NCBI GenBank assembly: GCA_029260495.1
Contig: JAJDDD010000009.1
Span: 1 to 64,000, forward strand
DNA from: Phycisphaerales bacterium
GTDB taxonomy: Bacteria > Planctomycetota > Phycisphaerae > Phycisphaerales > UBA1924
DNA length: 64,000 bases
Direction of reading: 5' to 3'
A program made the position numbers and the translations under genes. The notes under the pieces are model-generated. The model ran no database searches. It saw only the letters and a list, made by a program, of their open reading frames with translations, and was not told the origin of the DNA. Shown here piece by piece: positions 7,029-15,791 of the stretch; the first letter of the stretch is position 1, and each line of letters opens with the position of its first letter.

Positions 7029-8954
7029 CTACATCTGCTCCAGCGGCGTAATCCCCAGCGTCATCAGCCCGTCCCGAAGCACGCGCCCCGTCAAGGCGCA
7101 CAGCCGCAAACGCGACAATCGCGTCGCGTCATCCTCAGCCCGAAGCACGGGGCAGGCTTGAAAAAACGAGGAAAAACTCGTCGCGACATCAAAAAGATAC
7201 CCGCACAACCGATGCGGCTCCAAATGCCCAGCCACAGCTTCAAGCGTCGCCGGAAATCGCAACAACGCCAGCGCCAGCGCCTTTTCCTCCGGCGCATGAA
7301 TAAGAAAAGCCGGGCGATCCGCCGCATCAGCCTCAAAACGCGCCGGGTCAATATCAAACTCGCTCTTCGCCTTCCGGAAAATACTGCGCACACGAACATA
7401 CGCATACTGAAGGTACGGCCCCGTGTCCCCCTCAAACGCCAGCATCCGATCAAAGTTGAACATGTAGTCCTTCACCCGATCAGCTGAAAGGTCCGCATAC
7501 TTAATCGCGCCAATCCCGATCGCCTCCGCAACCTCAGATCGCAACGCCGGCGAAAGCGACGGATTCTTCTCCTCGACCGCCTGCTCAGCCCGCCGAACCG
7601 CTTCATCAAGCAAATCCGCAAGCTTCACGTTCTCCCCCGATCGTGTCTTGAAGGGCGCGCCATCCTCACCAAGCACCGTTCCAAATGCAGCGTGCTCAAG
7701 CGCTGCGTCCGATCCATCGGCAGTGCGCGCATACCCAGCCTTCTTCGCAGCCGCGAAAACCTGCTTAAAGTGCAGCGACTGCCGCGCATCGACAGCGTAA
7801 ATCAGCCGATCACCCCCAAGCTTCTGCACGCGCCGGCGTATCCCCGCCAGATCAGTCGTCGCGTACAGGAACCCACCATCGCTCTTGCGCACAAGCAGCG
7901 GCTCCGCGATGCCAAACTCATCAAGCCGAACCACAAGCGCCCCCTGGCTTTGGGCCGCAATCCCGCGCGACTCCAAGTCAGCCACAATCTCAGGCAGCTC
8001 ATCCCGATACGTCGATTCACCCGCAGTGTGCTCCGTGGTCACCGTCGCCTGCAATCGCTCGCATGTGCGCAAGCACTCCGACATCGTAATTTCATACACC
8101 CGCTGCCAGTATCCAATCGCCTCCTCATTGCCACTCTGCAAACGCAACAGCATGTCGGTCGAGCGCGCCCGGGCGGCGATGCCGGGTTCAAGAGCGAGAG
8201 TAATTTCATCCAGAATCTTGGGATGGGCGCCATACTCTTCAACGATCTTTAGCGCACGTCCATCGCCCTCAATAGCGCACTCCCGCTGCGCCGCGCGATA
8301 GATGCGATCAAGCTCATCAAGCGAAAGCGCTGCAGGATCAAGCTCCCCAGCTTCATGAAGACTCTGAATCCGCGCCGCGACCATCGCAATAGGCAGTCCC
8401 CAGTCCCCAAGATGATTCTGCCGAACCGCGCGATGTCCCAGCCGCTCAAACGTGCGCGCCAGCGCATCGCCGATCACCGTCGCGCGCAAATGCCCAACAT
8501 GCATCTGTTTCGCAAGATTCACCCCGCACAAATCAACCACAACCGTTTCCGGCTGCGCAGGCGCTTCCACCCCAAGCTCCGGCGTGTCAAGCTCTGCAAG
8601 AAACCGCGCCAATGCCTCCGGCGCCAGCCGAACATTTATAAACCCCGGTCCCGCAATGGAGTTCTCCGTCAGCGGCTGCGCCAGACCCGACAAATCCAAA
8701 TGCTCCACAATCTGCTCAGCAATCGCCCGCGGCTTCTCCCCCAGCGCCTTCGCCAGCGGCATCGCAGCGTTGGACTGAAAATCACCAAACTCAGGATTCC
8801 GGGCCCCGCCGATCAGCGGATCAGGATTCGCAGGCAGCCGATCGCCAAAGGCAGCCTGCATCGCACTGAGAAATCGTTCGCGGAGAAGTTGAAGTGGGTC
8901 ATGCGTCATCGGACGCAGATGATGATGAGCTTTGAGCGCAGGCACAACCGCCAT
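7029..8954 (-). CDS. argS: Arginyl-tRNA synthetase
   Basis: Charges tRNA-Arg with arginine in the cytoplasm, and is essential. 641 residues. The N-terminal Add-1 tRNA-binding domain (GDFQSNAAMPLAKALG, GPGFINVRL) is followed by the class I catalytic core with the HVGH form of the HIGH signature at residues 152-155. Next come HLGDWG, the FKTRSG loop in place of KMSKS (normal for many ArgRS) and a DALR-type anticodon domain ending PLEQM. The start is ambiguous. The first ATG at 8954 has AGAGG upstream, while the ATG at 8909 (MTHDPLQLLRERF) matches the usual family N-terminus but lacks a clear ribosome-binding site. Confidence 0.95.
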   Translation of the reverse strand: MAVVPALKAHHHLRPMTHDPLQLLRERFLSAMQAAFGDRLPANPDPLIGGARNPEFGDFQSNAAMPLAKALGEKPRAIAEQIVEHLDLSGLAQPLTENSIAGPGFINVRLAPEALARFLAELDTPELGVEAPAQPETVVVDLCGVNLAKQMHVGHLRATVIGDALARTFERLGHRAVRQNHLGDWGLPIAMVAARIQSLHEAGELDPAALSLDELDRIYRAAQRECAIEGDGRALKIVEEYGAHPKILDEITLALEPGIAARARSTDMLLRLQSGNEEAIGYWQRVYEITMSECLRTCERLQATVTTEHTAGESTYRDELPEIVADLESRGIAAQSQGALVVRLDEFGIAEPLLVRKSDGGFLYATTDLAGIRRRVQKLGGDRLIYAVDARQSLHFKQVFAAAKKAGYARTADGSDAALEHAAFGTVLGEDGAPFKTRSGENVKLADLLDEAVRRAEQAVEEKNPSLSPALRSEVAEAIGIGAIKYADLSADRVKDYMFNFDRMLAFEGDTGPYLQYAYVRVRSIFRKAKSEFDIDPARFEADAADRPAFLIHAPEEKALALALLRFPATLEAVAGHLEPHRLCGYLFDVATSFSSFFQACPVLRAEDDATRLSRLRLCALTGRVLRDGLMTLGITPLEQM

Positions 8955-8986
8955 TCACAGCTCGCCTCTTTTCGCCCGGCGCCCGC

Positions 8987-9640
8987 CTACCGAAGCCCGT
9001 CATCATCAATCAAAGGAACCAACGGCTCCTCGTCGATATCTTCGAAGTCCGGCTCCGGCGACTCCATGTCGTCCAGATCGTTCTCAAAATCCTCATACAT
9101 GCCGTCATCGTCGTATTCAAACTCCGCGTCATCCGCGGGCATCTCATCCATCGCCGGCGCCGCAATGGACTCGTCAACCATGCTCGGTTCGAGAATGTCA
9201 CCCGGGTTTTGAGGTCCGCCCGTCGCGACAATCGCCCCGGGCAGTTCAGGCGTCGGGCGAATGGTCATCTCCATCAGCCGGGAGCTTGCCATCGGGATCG
9301 GCATCTTGTTGGACAAACGCCCGAAGCGCTTGCCCGCTGCCATGATGCGCCATTCCAGCACGTCGGGCATGGAGGGATCGTTCTTCTTATTGCGACCCTT
9401 CACAAATTTGACCGTCAGCTGCTGCCCCACCGGAATATCCACAGACCAAAGCACTTCCCCCGTCGAAGTATTGCGCAGCGTCATCGTCTTCGGCGCATAC
9501 GACCGGCTGACATAGGTGTACTGATCCAGCGAGGTCAAGGTGCCGCCCTCCGCGTAGAAGCAGCCGGAAATCGGGATCAGCGCCAGCGTCAGGCACAGTG
9601 CGCTGGCGCGGGCAAGAGTTGGAGCAGTCATGCGAAGCAT
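8987..9640 (-). CDS. Acidic lipoprotein of unknown function
   Basis: 217 residues. The signal peptide ends in the lipobox ISGC near residue 27. The first half is a small beta domain (YVSRSYAPKTMTLRNTSTGE... VGQQLTVKFVKG). The last 60 residues are strongly acidic (DDAEFEYDDDGMYEDFENDL and onward) and probably disordered. GGAGG lies 10 bases before the ATG at 9640, which supports this start over the one three codons later. It ends 32 bp upstream of argS on the same strand and could be co-transcribed. No named family recognised. Confidence 0.8.
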   Translation of the reverse strand: MLRMTAPTLARASALCLTLALIPISGCFYAEGGTLTSLDQYTYVSRSYAPKTMTLRNTSTGEVLWSVDIPVGQQLTVKFVKGRNKKNDPSMPDVLEWRIMAAGKRFGRLSNKMPIPMASSRLMEMTIRPTPELPGAIVATGGPQNPGDILEPSMVDESIAAPAMDEMPADDAEFEYDDDGMYEDFENDLDDMESPEPDFEDIDEEPLVPLIDDDGLR

Positions 9641-9834
9641 CTGTCAGGCGCCTCCGGAAGCGGGGGTGATTGCGCGTCGGCCATCTGCCGGATCAGCGTC
9701 GCCGACCCGGGGCAGTAAGATACGTCGGTCGCCTACGCGGGGCAGCATGAGCGTCATGGAAAGCTGGCCACTCGCCCGAGCGCATCGAGCGTCCGAGAAC
9801 GATTGTGGGTTGGCAGAAGGAGTCGTCGAGAGCT

Positions 9835-10392
9835 GTGACCGATCAGGAGCCCACCGCCACCCTCCCGCCTGCTTTGCGAGTCGGGCACGGGTACGACAAG
9901 CATCGCCTCGAGCCTGTAGCTCCCGAGGGGCCTGGGAGGCCCATGATCCTCGGGGGCGTTCGCCTCATCCACGATCGCGGCCCCGTCGGACATTCCGATG
10001 GCGATGCGCTCTACCACGCCATCACCGACGCCCTGCTCGGCGCCCTTGCGCTCCCAGATATCGGCCAGCTTTTCCCCGACAACGATCCCGAGAATGACGC
10101 CAGAGATTCCGCGGACTTTCTCCGGGCTGTAGCAGCGAAGCTCCAGCAGTTGCATTGGCGAGTGCTGAATCTCGACTGCACCGTGATCCTCGAACGACCC
10201 AAACTCAAGAATCACAAAGACGAGATGCGAAAGAATATCGCAGAGATCCTGGAGATAGACGTGAACGCGGTGAACGTCAAGGGCAAGACCGGCGAGCGTG
10301 TCGATGCGGTCGGCGAAGGCCGCGCCGTCGAAGCCCATGTCGTGGCGCTGCTTGCGCAGGTCGGCGAAGCGCGAGGGGCCGGCGCATCATGA
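9835..10392 (+). CDS. ispF: 2-C-methyl-D-erythritol 2,4-cyclodiphosphate synthase IspF
   Basis: IspF makes MEcPP in the non-mevalonate (MEP) route to isoprenoids. Family motifs: VGHGYDKHRL near the start (the metal-binding Asp and His), GGV-x-[IL], GHSDGDALYHAITDALLGAL (second His), DIGQLFPDNDPEN, and the C-terminal GKTGERVDAVGEGRAVEAHVV. The chosen GTG at 9835 has AAGGAG upstream. The frame is open to another GTG at 9805, which would add ten non-conserved residues. The stop overlaps the next start (ATGA), so the gene is translationally coupled to the HD-domain gene that follows. Confidence 0.93.
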   Translation: MTDQEPTATLPPALRVGHGYDKHRLEPVAPEGPGRPMILGGVRLIHDRGPVGHSDGDALYHAITDALLGALALPDIGQLFPDNDPENDARDSADFLRAVAAKLQQLHWRVLNLDCTVILERPKLKNHKDEMRKNIAEILEIDVNAVNVKGKTGERVDAVGEGRAVEAHVVALLAQVGEARGAGAS

Positions 10393-10907
10393 AACTTCCG
10401 TTGTGGCAGCAGGCCGCCGGGTTCGCAGCCCGCATGCACGCGGGGCAGTTCCGGCGCGATGAAAAAACGCCATACATCGCCCACCCTTTTCGTGTCACGC
10501 TGACAATCGCGTACGTCTTTCAATGCGATGACGAAACCGCGCTGACAGCAGCAATTCTGCACGACGTCATCGAAGACACCCCAGCCGATTACGATGATCT
10601 CTTGGAAATGTTCGGAAAGCCCGTCGCCGACTGCGTCGCCGCTTTGACCAAGGACATGCGCCTGCGCGAGGATGTGCGCGAAGAGGCGTATGATGAGGGG
10701 CTCCGACAAGCGGACTGGCGGGCGAAACTCGTCAAACTCGCAGATGCCTACGACAATCTCGCCGACGTGACAGGTGATGAAGCAGGCGCCGTCGAAAGAT
10801 GCCGCCGGGCGATTGCAATCGCGAAGCAAGCAGGCCAGACCAATGAAGCCCTCGTGCGCGCGATCGCCGTCGTTGAGCAAGTGGTGGAGCAGTTTGTCGC
10901 TGAGTGA
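10389..10907 (+). CDS. HD-domain hydrolase, SpoT/MESH1-like
   Basis: 172 residues, consisting almost entirely of one HD phosphohydrolase domain. Motifs in order are RRDEKTPYIAHP (His32), ILHDVIEDT (His58-Asp59, then Glu62-Asp63) and KLADAYDNLADV (Asp119/Asp122). These match the hydrolase half of RelA/SpoT enzymes and stand-alone MESH1-type (p)ppGpp 3'-pyrophosphohydrolases. No synthetase, TGS or ACT domain is present, so it would be a small alarmone hydrolase acting in the cytoplasm. The ATG overlaps the ispF stop by four bases, which couples its translation to isoprenoid synthesis. Another nucleotide substrate is possible. Confidence 0.87.
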   Translation: MKLPLWQQAAGFAARMHAGQFRRDEKTPYIAHPFRVTLTIAYVFQCDDETALTAAILHDVIEDTPADYDDLLEMFGKPVADCVAALTKDMRLREDVREEAYDEGLRQADWRAKLVKLADAYDNLADVTGDEAGAVERCRRAIAIAKQAGQTNEALVRAIAVVEQVVEQFVAE

Positions 10908-10934
10908 TGCAGCACAAACGAACGATGCGTCCAG

Positions 10935-11585
10935 CTATGTCGCCGTCGCTGCGTCGCGTTCCTCTTCCAGCAGATCGCCCCGGCCGACTTCAAAAGCGCG
11001 GATGAAACAGTGAACGCTGGCGGAAATGAACCCGGTGAAGACGAGGAACGCGACGAACGCGAGGATCGCCAGCCCGATCGAGGGCAGGTTCGCAAGCCAC
11101 GTTCTCGTCCCGCTGCTCGCCAGCAGCCCGACCGCTACCGCCATCGGCGCCGCCAAAACAACCCCCAGCCCAAGGTACCGCATCGAACGCGCCGGTCGCC
11201 GCAGCGTCATCGTCAGCCCCGCAAGCCCGAAGAGCGCCGCCGCGACTCCGATCCGTGTCAACACCATGGGATCATCCGCCATCGCCCGCACCAGTCGTCC
11301 CGGACTCGCCGCCCCCTCAGCTCCGCCAGCGGCGATGAACCCCAGCACGCCTCCCACAAGCACCGTTCCAGCGACGCAACACATTGTCATAACATGGCTT
11401 GCGCGGAATCGACCCCAAATCGGCGGAATCGCCATCAGCCCCGCAATGATGATAAGTGGCTCAAACCCCAGCGCCACCCAGGCTTCGCCCCGTATCGCTG
11501 CGATCGCGCTGGCGACTCCCGTGACGACCGCTGCCAGGCCCAGGAGGGCTGTGAGCATCAGGATGGGTTTCGGCGCCGTCGTCAT
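10935..11585 (-). CDS. Multi-spanning membrane protein of unknown function
   Basis: 216 residues from the ATG at 11585 (MTTAPKPILMLTALLGL). About six hydrophobic helices are visible (for example LMLTALLGLAAVVTGVASAI, VMTMCCVAGTVLVGGVLGFI, YLGLGVVLAAPMAVAVGLLA and IGLAILAFVAFLVFTGFI). The C-terminus FEVGRGDLLEEERDA is soluble and acidic. The frame is open upstream to 11651, but the extra residues are hydrophilic and would crowd the divergent methyltransferase start at 11669. No family recognised. Confidence 0.75.
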   Translation of the reverse strand: MTTAPKPILMLTALLGLAAVVTGVASAIAAIRGEAWVALGFEPLIIIAGLMAIPPIWGRFRASHVMTMCCVAGTVLVGGVLGFIAAGGAEGAASPGRLVRAMADDPMVLTRIGVAAALFGLAGLTMTLRRPARSMRYLGLGVVLAAPMAVAVGLLASSGTRTWLANLPSIGLAILAFVAFLVFTGFISASVHCFIRAFEVGRGDLLEEERDAATAT

Positions 11586-11668
11586 GGGGGTCCATACTCT
11601 ATCGGGCTGGCCAGGGTTGTTCCCAAGGCCGCTCTGGCGGGGGTGATTCATCTCCCGTACAACGGGCC

Positions 11669-12943
11669 ATGATGTCCGAAGGATCGGCCCAAACCCCGCA
11701 TGACGATACGAAACTGACCGCCTGCGAGTTTTTCGCCGGGATGGGGTTGGTCCGCCGAGCCCTGGAAGCTCCGCCGCATATCGGAGCGCCCATGTCCGCC
11801 CGCCGATTCCGCACCCTCTACGCCAACGACTTTTCGCCTTCCAAGCAGATGATCTACAACTCCAGCTTTGAGGATGCTGACAGTATTTTTGACAGTCGGG
11901 ATGTCCGCGAGGTGGTGGCGGCGGATGTTCCCGCTGCGGACCTGTGGACCGCCTCCTTTCCCTGCACCGACCTGAGCCTCGCCGGTCGCGGGGCGGGGAT
12001 CCACGCCGGGGAGTCCAGCGCCGTCTGGCCTGTGCTCGCCCTGCTCGAAGCCAGGGAGGAGACAGAACGGCCGGGACATCTTCTCTTCGAAAACGTCATG
12101 GGGCTCGCGACCCGGCGCGACGGCGCCGACTTCCACACCCTCGTCGAGCGCCTGAATCAGCTCGGGTACGGCGTGGATGTGATGCGTGTGGACGCGCAGC
12201 ATTTCACGCCGCAATCGAGGCCGCGCCTGTTCATCATCGCGACAGGCGCCACTCTTGGGCGCACCATCGAGGTTGCTGCGCCCGATTTGTGCGCATCGGA
12301 TGTCCGGCCCGAGCGATTGCTCCAGGCAATGTGCGCACGTCCGGACCTGAATTGGCACGCCAGGCGTGTAGCAGCGCTGCCGGTGCGCACAAATTTTTTG
12401 TCAGATATCGTTGAAAACCTCGCCGATGATTCCCCGCGCTGGTGGTCAAAAGAGCGCACAAAATATTTTCTCGCACAGATTCATCCATCGCATCGGCGCC
12501 GAGCTGATGAAATGGCGAGCGCTCAGACGGAGCAATACGCTGCAGGGTTTCGCCGGGTGCGCGCAATTGCTGATGATGTGTCAGGTGTAGTGAAGAAAAG
12601 AAGTGTGGTGGAGCTTCGCACGGACGGGGTGGCGGGCTGTTTGCGCACGCCGAAGGGAGGCAGCGCCAAACAAATTCTCTTTGTCGCGGGAGGCGGACGC
12701 CGGCGCGTTCGGCACATGACGCCGCTGGAGTGCGCCCGGCTGCAGGGCGTCGAATCGCTGCCTGAGGGCTTTTCCGATTCGGAGTTGCTGTTCGCGCTGG
12801 GGGATGCGGTGTGCGTTCCGGCGGTGCGGTGGGTGCTGGATCATCTCTTTGTGCGGGAGCGGGCGGATGCGGGGAGCGCGAATGAGGCTGGGCTTTTTGA
12901 GGCGAATGCCCAGCTCAGGGGGAGGTCGGCGGTTCGGAGTTGA
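11669..12943 (+). CDS. C5-cytosine-specific DNA methyltransferase (orphan)
   Basis: 424 residues. Transfers a methyl group from AdoMet to C5 of cytosine in a specific DNA site. Motif I is CEFFAGMGLVRRAL near residue 19, motif IV is SFPCTDLSLAG with the catalytic Cys99, motif VI is LLFENVMGL (Glu141) and motif VIII is QSRPRLF (about 182-188). LRTPKGGSAKQ and LTPLECARLQG-like motifs IX/X (MTPLECARLQGVESLPEGFS) follow. The target-recognition stretch at about 230-320 is unusual and gives no clue to specificity. No restriction gene is adjacent, so it is probably a regulatory or solitary enzyme. Its 3' end overlaps the convergent membrane-protein gene by 29 bp. Confidence 0.92.
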   Translation: MMSEGSAQTPHDDTKLTACEFFAGMGLVRRALEAPPHIGAPMSARRFRTLYANDFSPSKQMIYNSSFEDADSIFDSRDVREVVAADVPAADLWTASFPCTDLSLAGRGAGIHAGESSAVWPVLALLEAREETERPGHLLFENVMGLATRRDGADFHTLVERLNQLGYGVDVMRVDAQHFTPQSRPRLFIIATGATLGRTIEVAAPDLCASDVRPERLLQAMCARPDLNWHARRVAALPVRTNFLSDIVENLADDSPRWWSKERTKYFLAQIHPSHRRRADEMASAQTEQYAAGFRRVRAIADDVSGVVKKRSVVELRTDGVAGCLRTPKGGSAKQILFVAGGGRRRVRHMTPLECARLQGVESLPEGFSDSELLFALGDAVCVPAVRWVLDHLFVRERADAGSANEAGLFEANAQLRGRSAVRS

Positions 12944-14186
12944 AGAGCGGGGGGCCGCCGGGATCGAGGCTGCGAGAGAGGCGCGTGCGCAGGTTTGAGG
13001 TGAGTTCGATGACGATGGCGCCGACGATGACACCGGCGAGGATGGGGTCTGACATCGCGCCGGCGCGGTGCAGGGCGAGGGCGGCGATGATCTGAATGAC
13101 GCCGATGTTCGAGGCAGATATTGCTGCGGCGCGGCGCGAGGCTTGATTGCGCACGGCGTCGGGGCCGATGGTCCACCAGGCGAGCCAGGCGCCGATCCAT
13201 CGGCCGTCAGAGAGGATCGTTGCGATGACAGCTGCGATGGCGAAGTCGAGAGAGCGGAGGACGGTGGGGAGATCCATCGGCGCGAGCGCGAGAGCGACGA
13301 TTGCGGGGGCGAACAGCGCAGACGTCAGGCCGATGAGTGTGCGCCGGATGATGGGGGCGCGAGGACGCCAGCCTGTGAGGAGAGCAATCCAGCCGGCGGC
13401 GCCGAGCGCGGCGGTGAATATGACGGAGGCGAGAAGGTCGCGATCTGCAACAGCGACGATGATGCAGAGGGCGGCGGCGGCGAAGGTGTAGAGGGCTGCT
13501 CCTGAAAGATCGAGGTTGCGTGCTCGCGCGGGGGCGCCGACGAGGCGGGCGCGGAGTGAGATGCAAAGCGGGCCGGCGGCGAGCGATGTTGCGAAGGCGG
13601 CGGCCTGGAGTGTGTGTGAGTCAAGGAGCCAGCGAGCGAGGAGGGCAGTGAGTGCGCCGGCGACGATGAACGTGAGCAGTCCCGCGAGGATCGCGCGATC
13701 GGCGGGTTCGCGGGTTCGCGGTGCTCCTCTCCCGGCGGATCGCAGTGGTGCGGAAAGGGCGAGCAACGCGAAGAAGATTCCTGCGGCGGCGAGTGTGAGA
13801 CGGCTGTGTGATCGGAGGGCGATGCGCCACTGGAGTTCGAGATCGGATTCTTGCTCCCGGGTGATTCGGCGATGTTCTTCGATGGCGATGGGAGTGACGC
13901 CTGCATTGATCATGGCGGTGATGTCGATGGCATTCTGGCGTTCGGCCTGTTCGAGGGCTTGTCGTTCGGCGCGAGCGCCGACGAAGAGTTTTTCATGGAT
14001 TTCTGGCGCAGCTGCCCCGAGGGCGAGAGAGAGGAGCAGGCCGGCGAGAGCGCCTCCCAGGAGCCCTGCTGCGGGTTGACCGCCGGGCGGGCGGGCGATG
14101 CGCATGAGCAGCGCACTGGGGACCGCGACGAGAGCGGCGAGGGCTGCGAGAATCAGTGTGTCAACGATGGGGGTTGCGGTCAGCAT
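12915..14186 (-). CDS. Large multi-spanning membrane protein, unknown
   Basis: 423 residues with about ten hydrophobic helices (for example TLILAALAALVAVPSALLM, LLGGALAGLLLSLALGAAA, LTLAAAGIFFALLALSA). Between helices 2 and 3 is a soluble stretch of about 70 residues (EKLFVGARAERQALEQAERQ, then ...EEHRRITREQESDLELQWRI) that looks helical and charged. The layout recalls transporters or antiporter-like proteins, but no signature is certain. High Ala/Leu/Gly content causes long shadow frames on the other strand. The start at 14186 lies close to the divergent lgt gene, and the 3' end overlaps the methyltransferase gene by 29 bp. Confidence 0.78.
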   Translation of the reverse strand: MLTATPIVDTLILAALAALVAVPSALLMRIARPPGGQPAAGLLGGALAGLLLSLALGAAAPEIHEKLFVGARAERQALEQAERQNAIDITAMINAGVTPIAIEEHRRITREQESDLELQWRIALRSHSRLTLAAAGIFFALLALSAPLRSAGRGAPRTREPADRAILAGLLTFIVAGALTALLARWLLDSHTLQAAAFATSLAAGPLCISLRARLVGAPARARNLDLSGAALYTFAAAALCIIVAVADRDLLASVIFTAALGAAGWIALLTGWRPRAPIIRRTLIGLTSALFAPAIVALALAPMDLPTVLRSLDFAIAAVIATILSDGRWIGAWLAWWTIGPDAVRNQASRRAAAISASNIGVIQIIAALALHRAGAMSDPILAGVIVGAIVIELTSNLRTRLSRSLDPGGPPLFNSEPPTSP

Positions 14187-14242
14187 CGGAGCGCAGTGTA
14201 CGCCGAGCCCATGCGCCGAGCGTGTGTGTTAGTCTCCCGCGC

Positions 14243-15316
14243 GTGGCTCTCGACTTTTCCATCACACTGGCGGCGTGGCTGCATGATCTGGACCCTTTTG
14301 TGTGGGAGATCAGCGGCGGGTTTGGCATACGGTGGTATGGAGTTTCTTACATCGCGGGATTTGTGTGGGCGTGGTTTGTGCTGCGATGGCTGGCGAAGCG
14401 GGGCGCGAGTTTGCTGAGAGCTGAGTATGTGGCGGATGCGATGATTGCGCTGGTGTTGGGCGCGCTGCTTGGGGGGCGGCTGGGGTACATTTTGTTTTAT
14501 CAGCCGTCGCTTCTGTGGGCATTTTTTCCGAGCGCGCCGTGGTGGGGGGTTCTGGCGATTAATCATGGGGGGATGGCGAGCCACGGGGGGATGATCGGAG
14601 TGATGCTCGCGGGCCTTTGGGTGGCGCGGCGGGAGCGCTTGCCGCGACTGCATGTGCTTGATCTTGTGTGTTTCGCAGCTCCGGTTGGCTTGCTGTTTGG
14701 GCGCCTGGCGAACTTCATTAATGGTGAACTGCTTGGTGTGATTGTCGCGGCGCCTGGCGAGGAGGGCCCGTGGTGGACGGTGAAGTTCCCGCAGGAGCTT
14801 GCGACGGATCATGCGCCGAAGTTGTCACTCGAACAGGCGCTTCAATTGCGCATGCTGCTTGAGAGTTTCACACCCAATGTGGATTCGGTGAAAGCACAAG
14901 TCGGCGGGCTACTCTTTGCGGTGCAGCACAATGTGAGCAATGCGCGGGAGCAGATTGCGCCGCTGCTGGCGTCGCGGGCGCCGTCGCAGCTTTTTCAGGC
15001 GGCGGCGGAGGGGGTGGTTTTGTCGCTGTTGCTGTGGGTGATCTGGGCGAAGCCGCGCAAGCCGGGTGTGGTGGGAGCGTGGTTTCTGATTGGGTATGGG
15101 GTGATGCGGATCATTACGGAGATGTGGCGGCTGCCTGATGACCATCTGCTGACGAATCCGGCGGTGCTGGGGCTGTCGCGCGGGCAGTGGCTGAGTGTGG
15201 TGATGGTCGGCGCGGGGGTGGTTGTGCTTGTTCTTTCGATGCGCCGAACAGTGCTTCCCATTGGGGGTTGGCGACAGAGGCGGGCAGAAAAAAAGCCGAG
15301 CGCGAGCCCGGCTTGA
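14243..15316 (+). CDS. lgt: Prolipoprotein diacylglyceryl transferase Lgt
   Basis: Lgt transfers diacylglycerol from phosphatidylglycerol to the lipobox Cys of prolipoproteins, in the inner membrane. It serves the several lipoproteins in this window. From the GTG at 14243 the protein has 357 residues and about seven helices. Signature elements are GFGIRWYGVSYIAGF, GARLGY-like LGGRLGYILFYQP, HGGMASHGGMIG and GRLANFINGEL, with RAPSQLFQAAAEG near the end. A segment of about 70 extra residues between the NGEL signature and the PSQL motif (around ATDHAPKLSLEQALQLRMLL) is longer than in E. coli Lgt. An earlier ATG at 14156 would overlap the divergent gene and adds a non-conserved, basic stretch. 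Confidence 0.92.
   Translation: MALDFSITLAAWLHDLDPFVWEISGGFGIRWYGVSYIAGFVWAWFVLRWLAKRGASLLRAEYVADAMIALVLGALLGGRLGYILFYQPSLLWAFFPSAPWWGVLAINHGGMASHGGMIGVMLAGLWVARRERLPRLHVLDLVCFAAPVGLLFGRLANFINGELLGVIVAAPGEEGPWWTVKFPQELATDHAPKLSLEQALQLRMLLESFTPNVDSVKAQVGGLLFAVQHNVSNAREQIAPLLASRAPSQLFQAAAEGVVLSLLLWVIWAKPRKPGVVGAWFLIGYGVMRIITEMWRLPDDHLLTNPAVLGLSRGQWLSVVMVGAGVVVLVLSMRRTVLPIGGWRQRRAEKKPSASPA
15288..15314 (-). terminator. Rho-independent terminator of trxA
   Basis: Read on the minus strand: AAGCCGGGC, loop TCGC, GCTCGGCTT, then a run of seven T. The nine-base arms pair with one mismatch. It starts 36 bp after the trxA stop and lies inside the last codons of the convergent lgt gene, so the two genes share this end. 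Confidence 0.82.
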
Positions 15317-15349
15317 GATTCGATGAAGTTGTTATGCGCGGAAGAGGGC

Positions 15350-15685
15350 TTAGGCGGGGACGGCTTCGTCGAGGACTTCCTCGAAGGCATTTTTCTTGGC
15401 GATGCCGACGAACTTCTTGGTGACTTCGCCGTTCTGGAAGAGCATGACGGTTGGGATTGAGGTGACGCCGTACTTCATGCTGACTTCGCGGTTGGAGTCG
15501 GTGTCAACTTTGCCCACGACGACGCGGCCGGCGTATTGGTCGGCGAGCTCGTCGATGGTGGGGCTGAGCATGCGGCAGGGCATGCACCACTCGGCCCAGA
15601 AATCGACGAGGACGGGTTGGTCGGATTGCAGCACCTCTGATTGGAAGTTCTGGTCCGTAAACTCTTGGACGTTCGGGCTTGCCAT
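15350..15685 (-). CDS. trxA: Thioredoxin
   Basis: 111 residues with the full thioredoxin fold: LVDFWAEWCMPCRMLSP (active site Cys34/Cys37), KVDTDSN, the cis-Pro loop GVTSIPTVMLFQNGE, and KKFVGIAKKNAFEEVL. It reduces protein disulfides in the cytoplasm, using thioredoxin reductase. The active site is WCMPC rather than the usual WCGPC, with Met in the dipeptide that tunes redox potential. The start at 15685 (MASPNVQEFTD) is the family start, although the frame is open to 15754. A strong terminator follows. folP lies upstream on the same strand, 106 bp away. Confidence 0.94.
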   Translation of the reverse strand: MASPNVQEFTDQNFQSEVLQSDQPVLVDFWAEWCMPCRMLSPTIDELADQYAGRVVVGKVDTDSNREVSMKYGVTSIPTVMLFQNGEVTKKFVGIAKKNAFEEVLDEAVPA

Positions 15686-15791
15686 GGCGGCTCTCCGTAG
15701 GTTCGAGGTGATTGGTGGGGCGAGAGTGTATCGCCGGGGCCAGCGGGGGATCAAACGCCGGCGATTTTCGTTGCGCTGGGCACAGCGGGGT

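Noticed and set aside
8355-9212. 285-residue plus-strand ORF
   Set aside because: Antisense to argS and the acidic lipoprotein. The Arg/Pro/Ser-rich content is typical of a reverse-strand artefact.
11010-11672. Two plus-strand ORFs opposite the membrane protein at 11 kb
   Set aside because: Arg/Pro/His-rich shadows of a hydrophobic membrane protein on the other strand.
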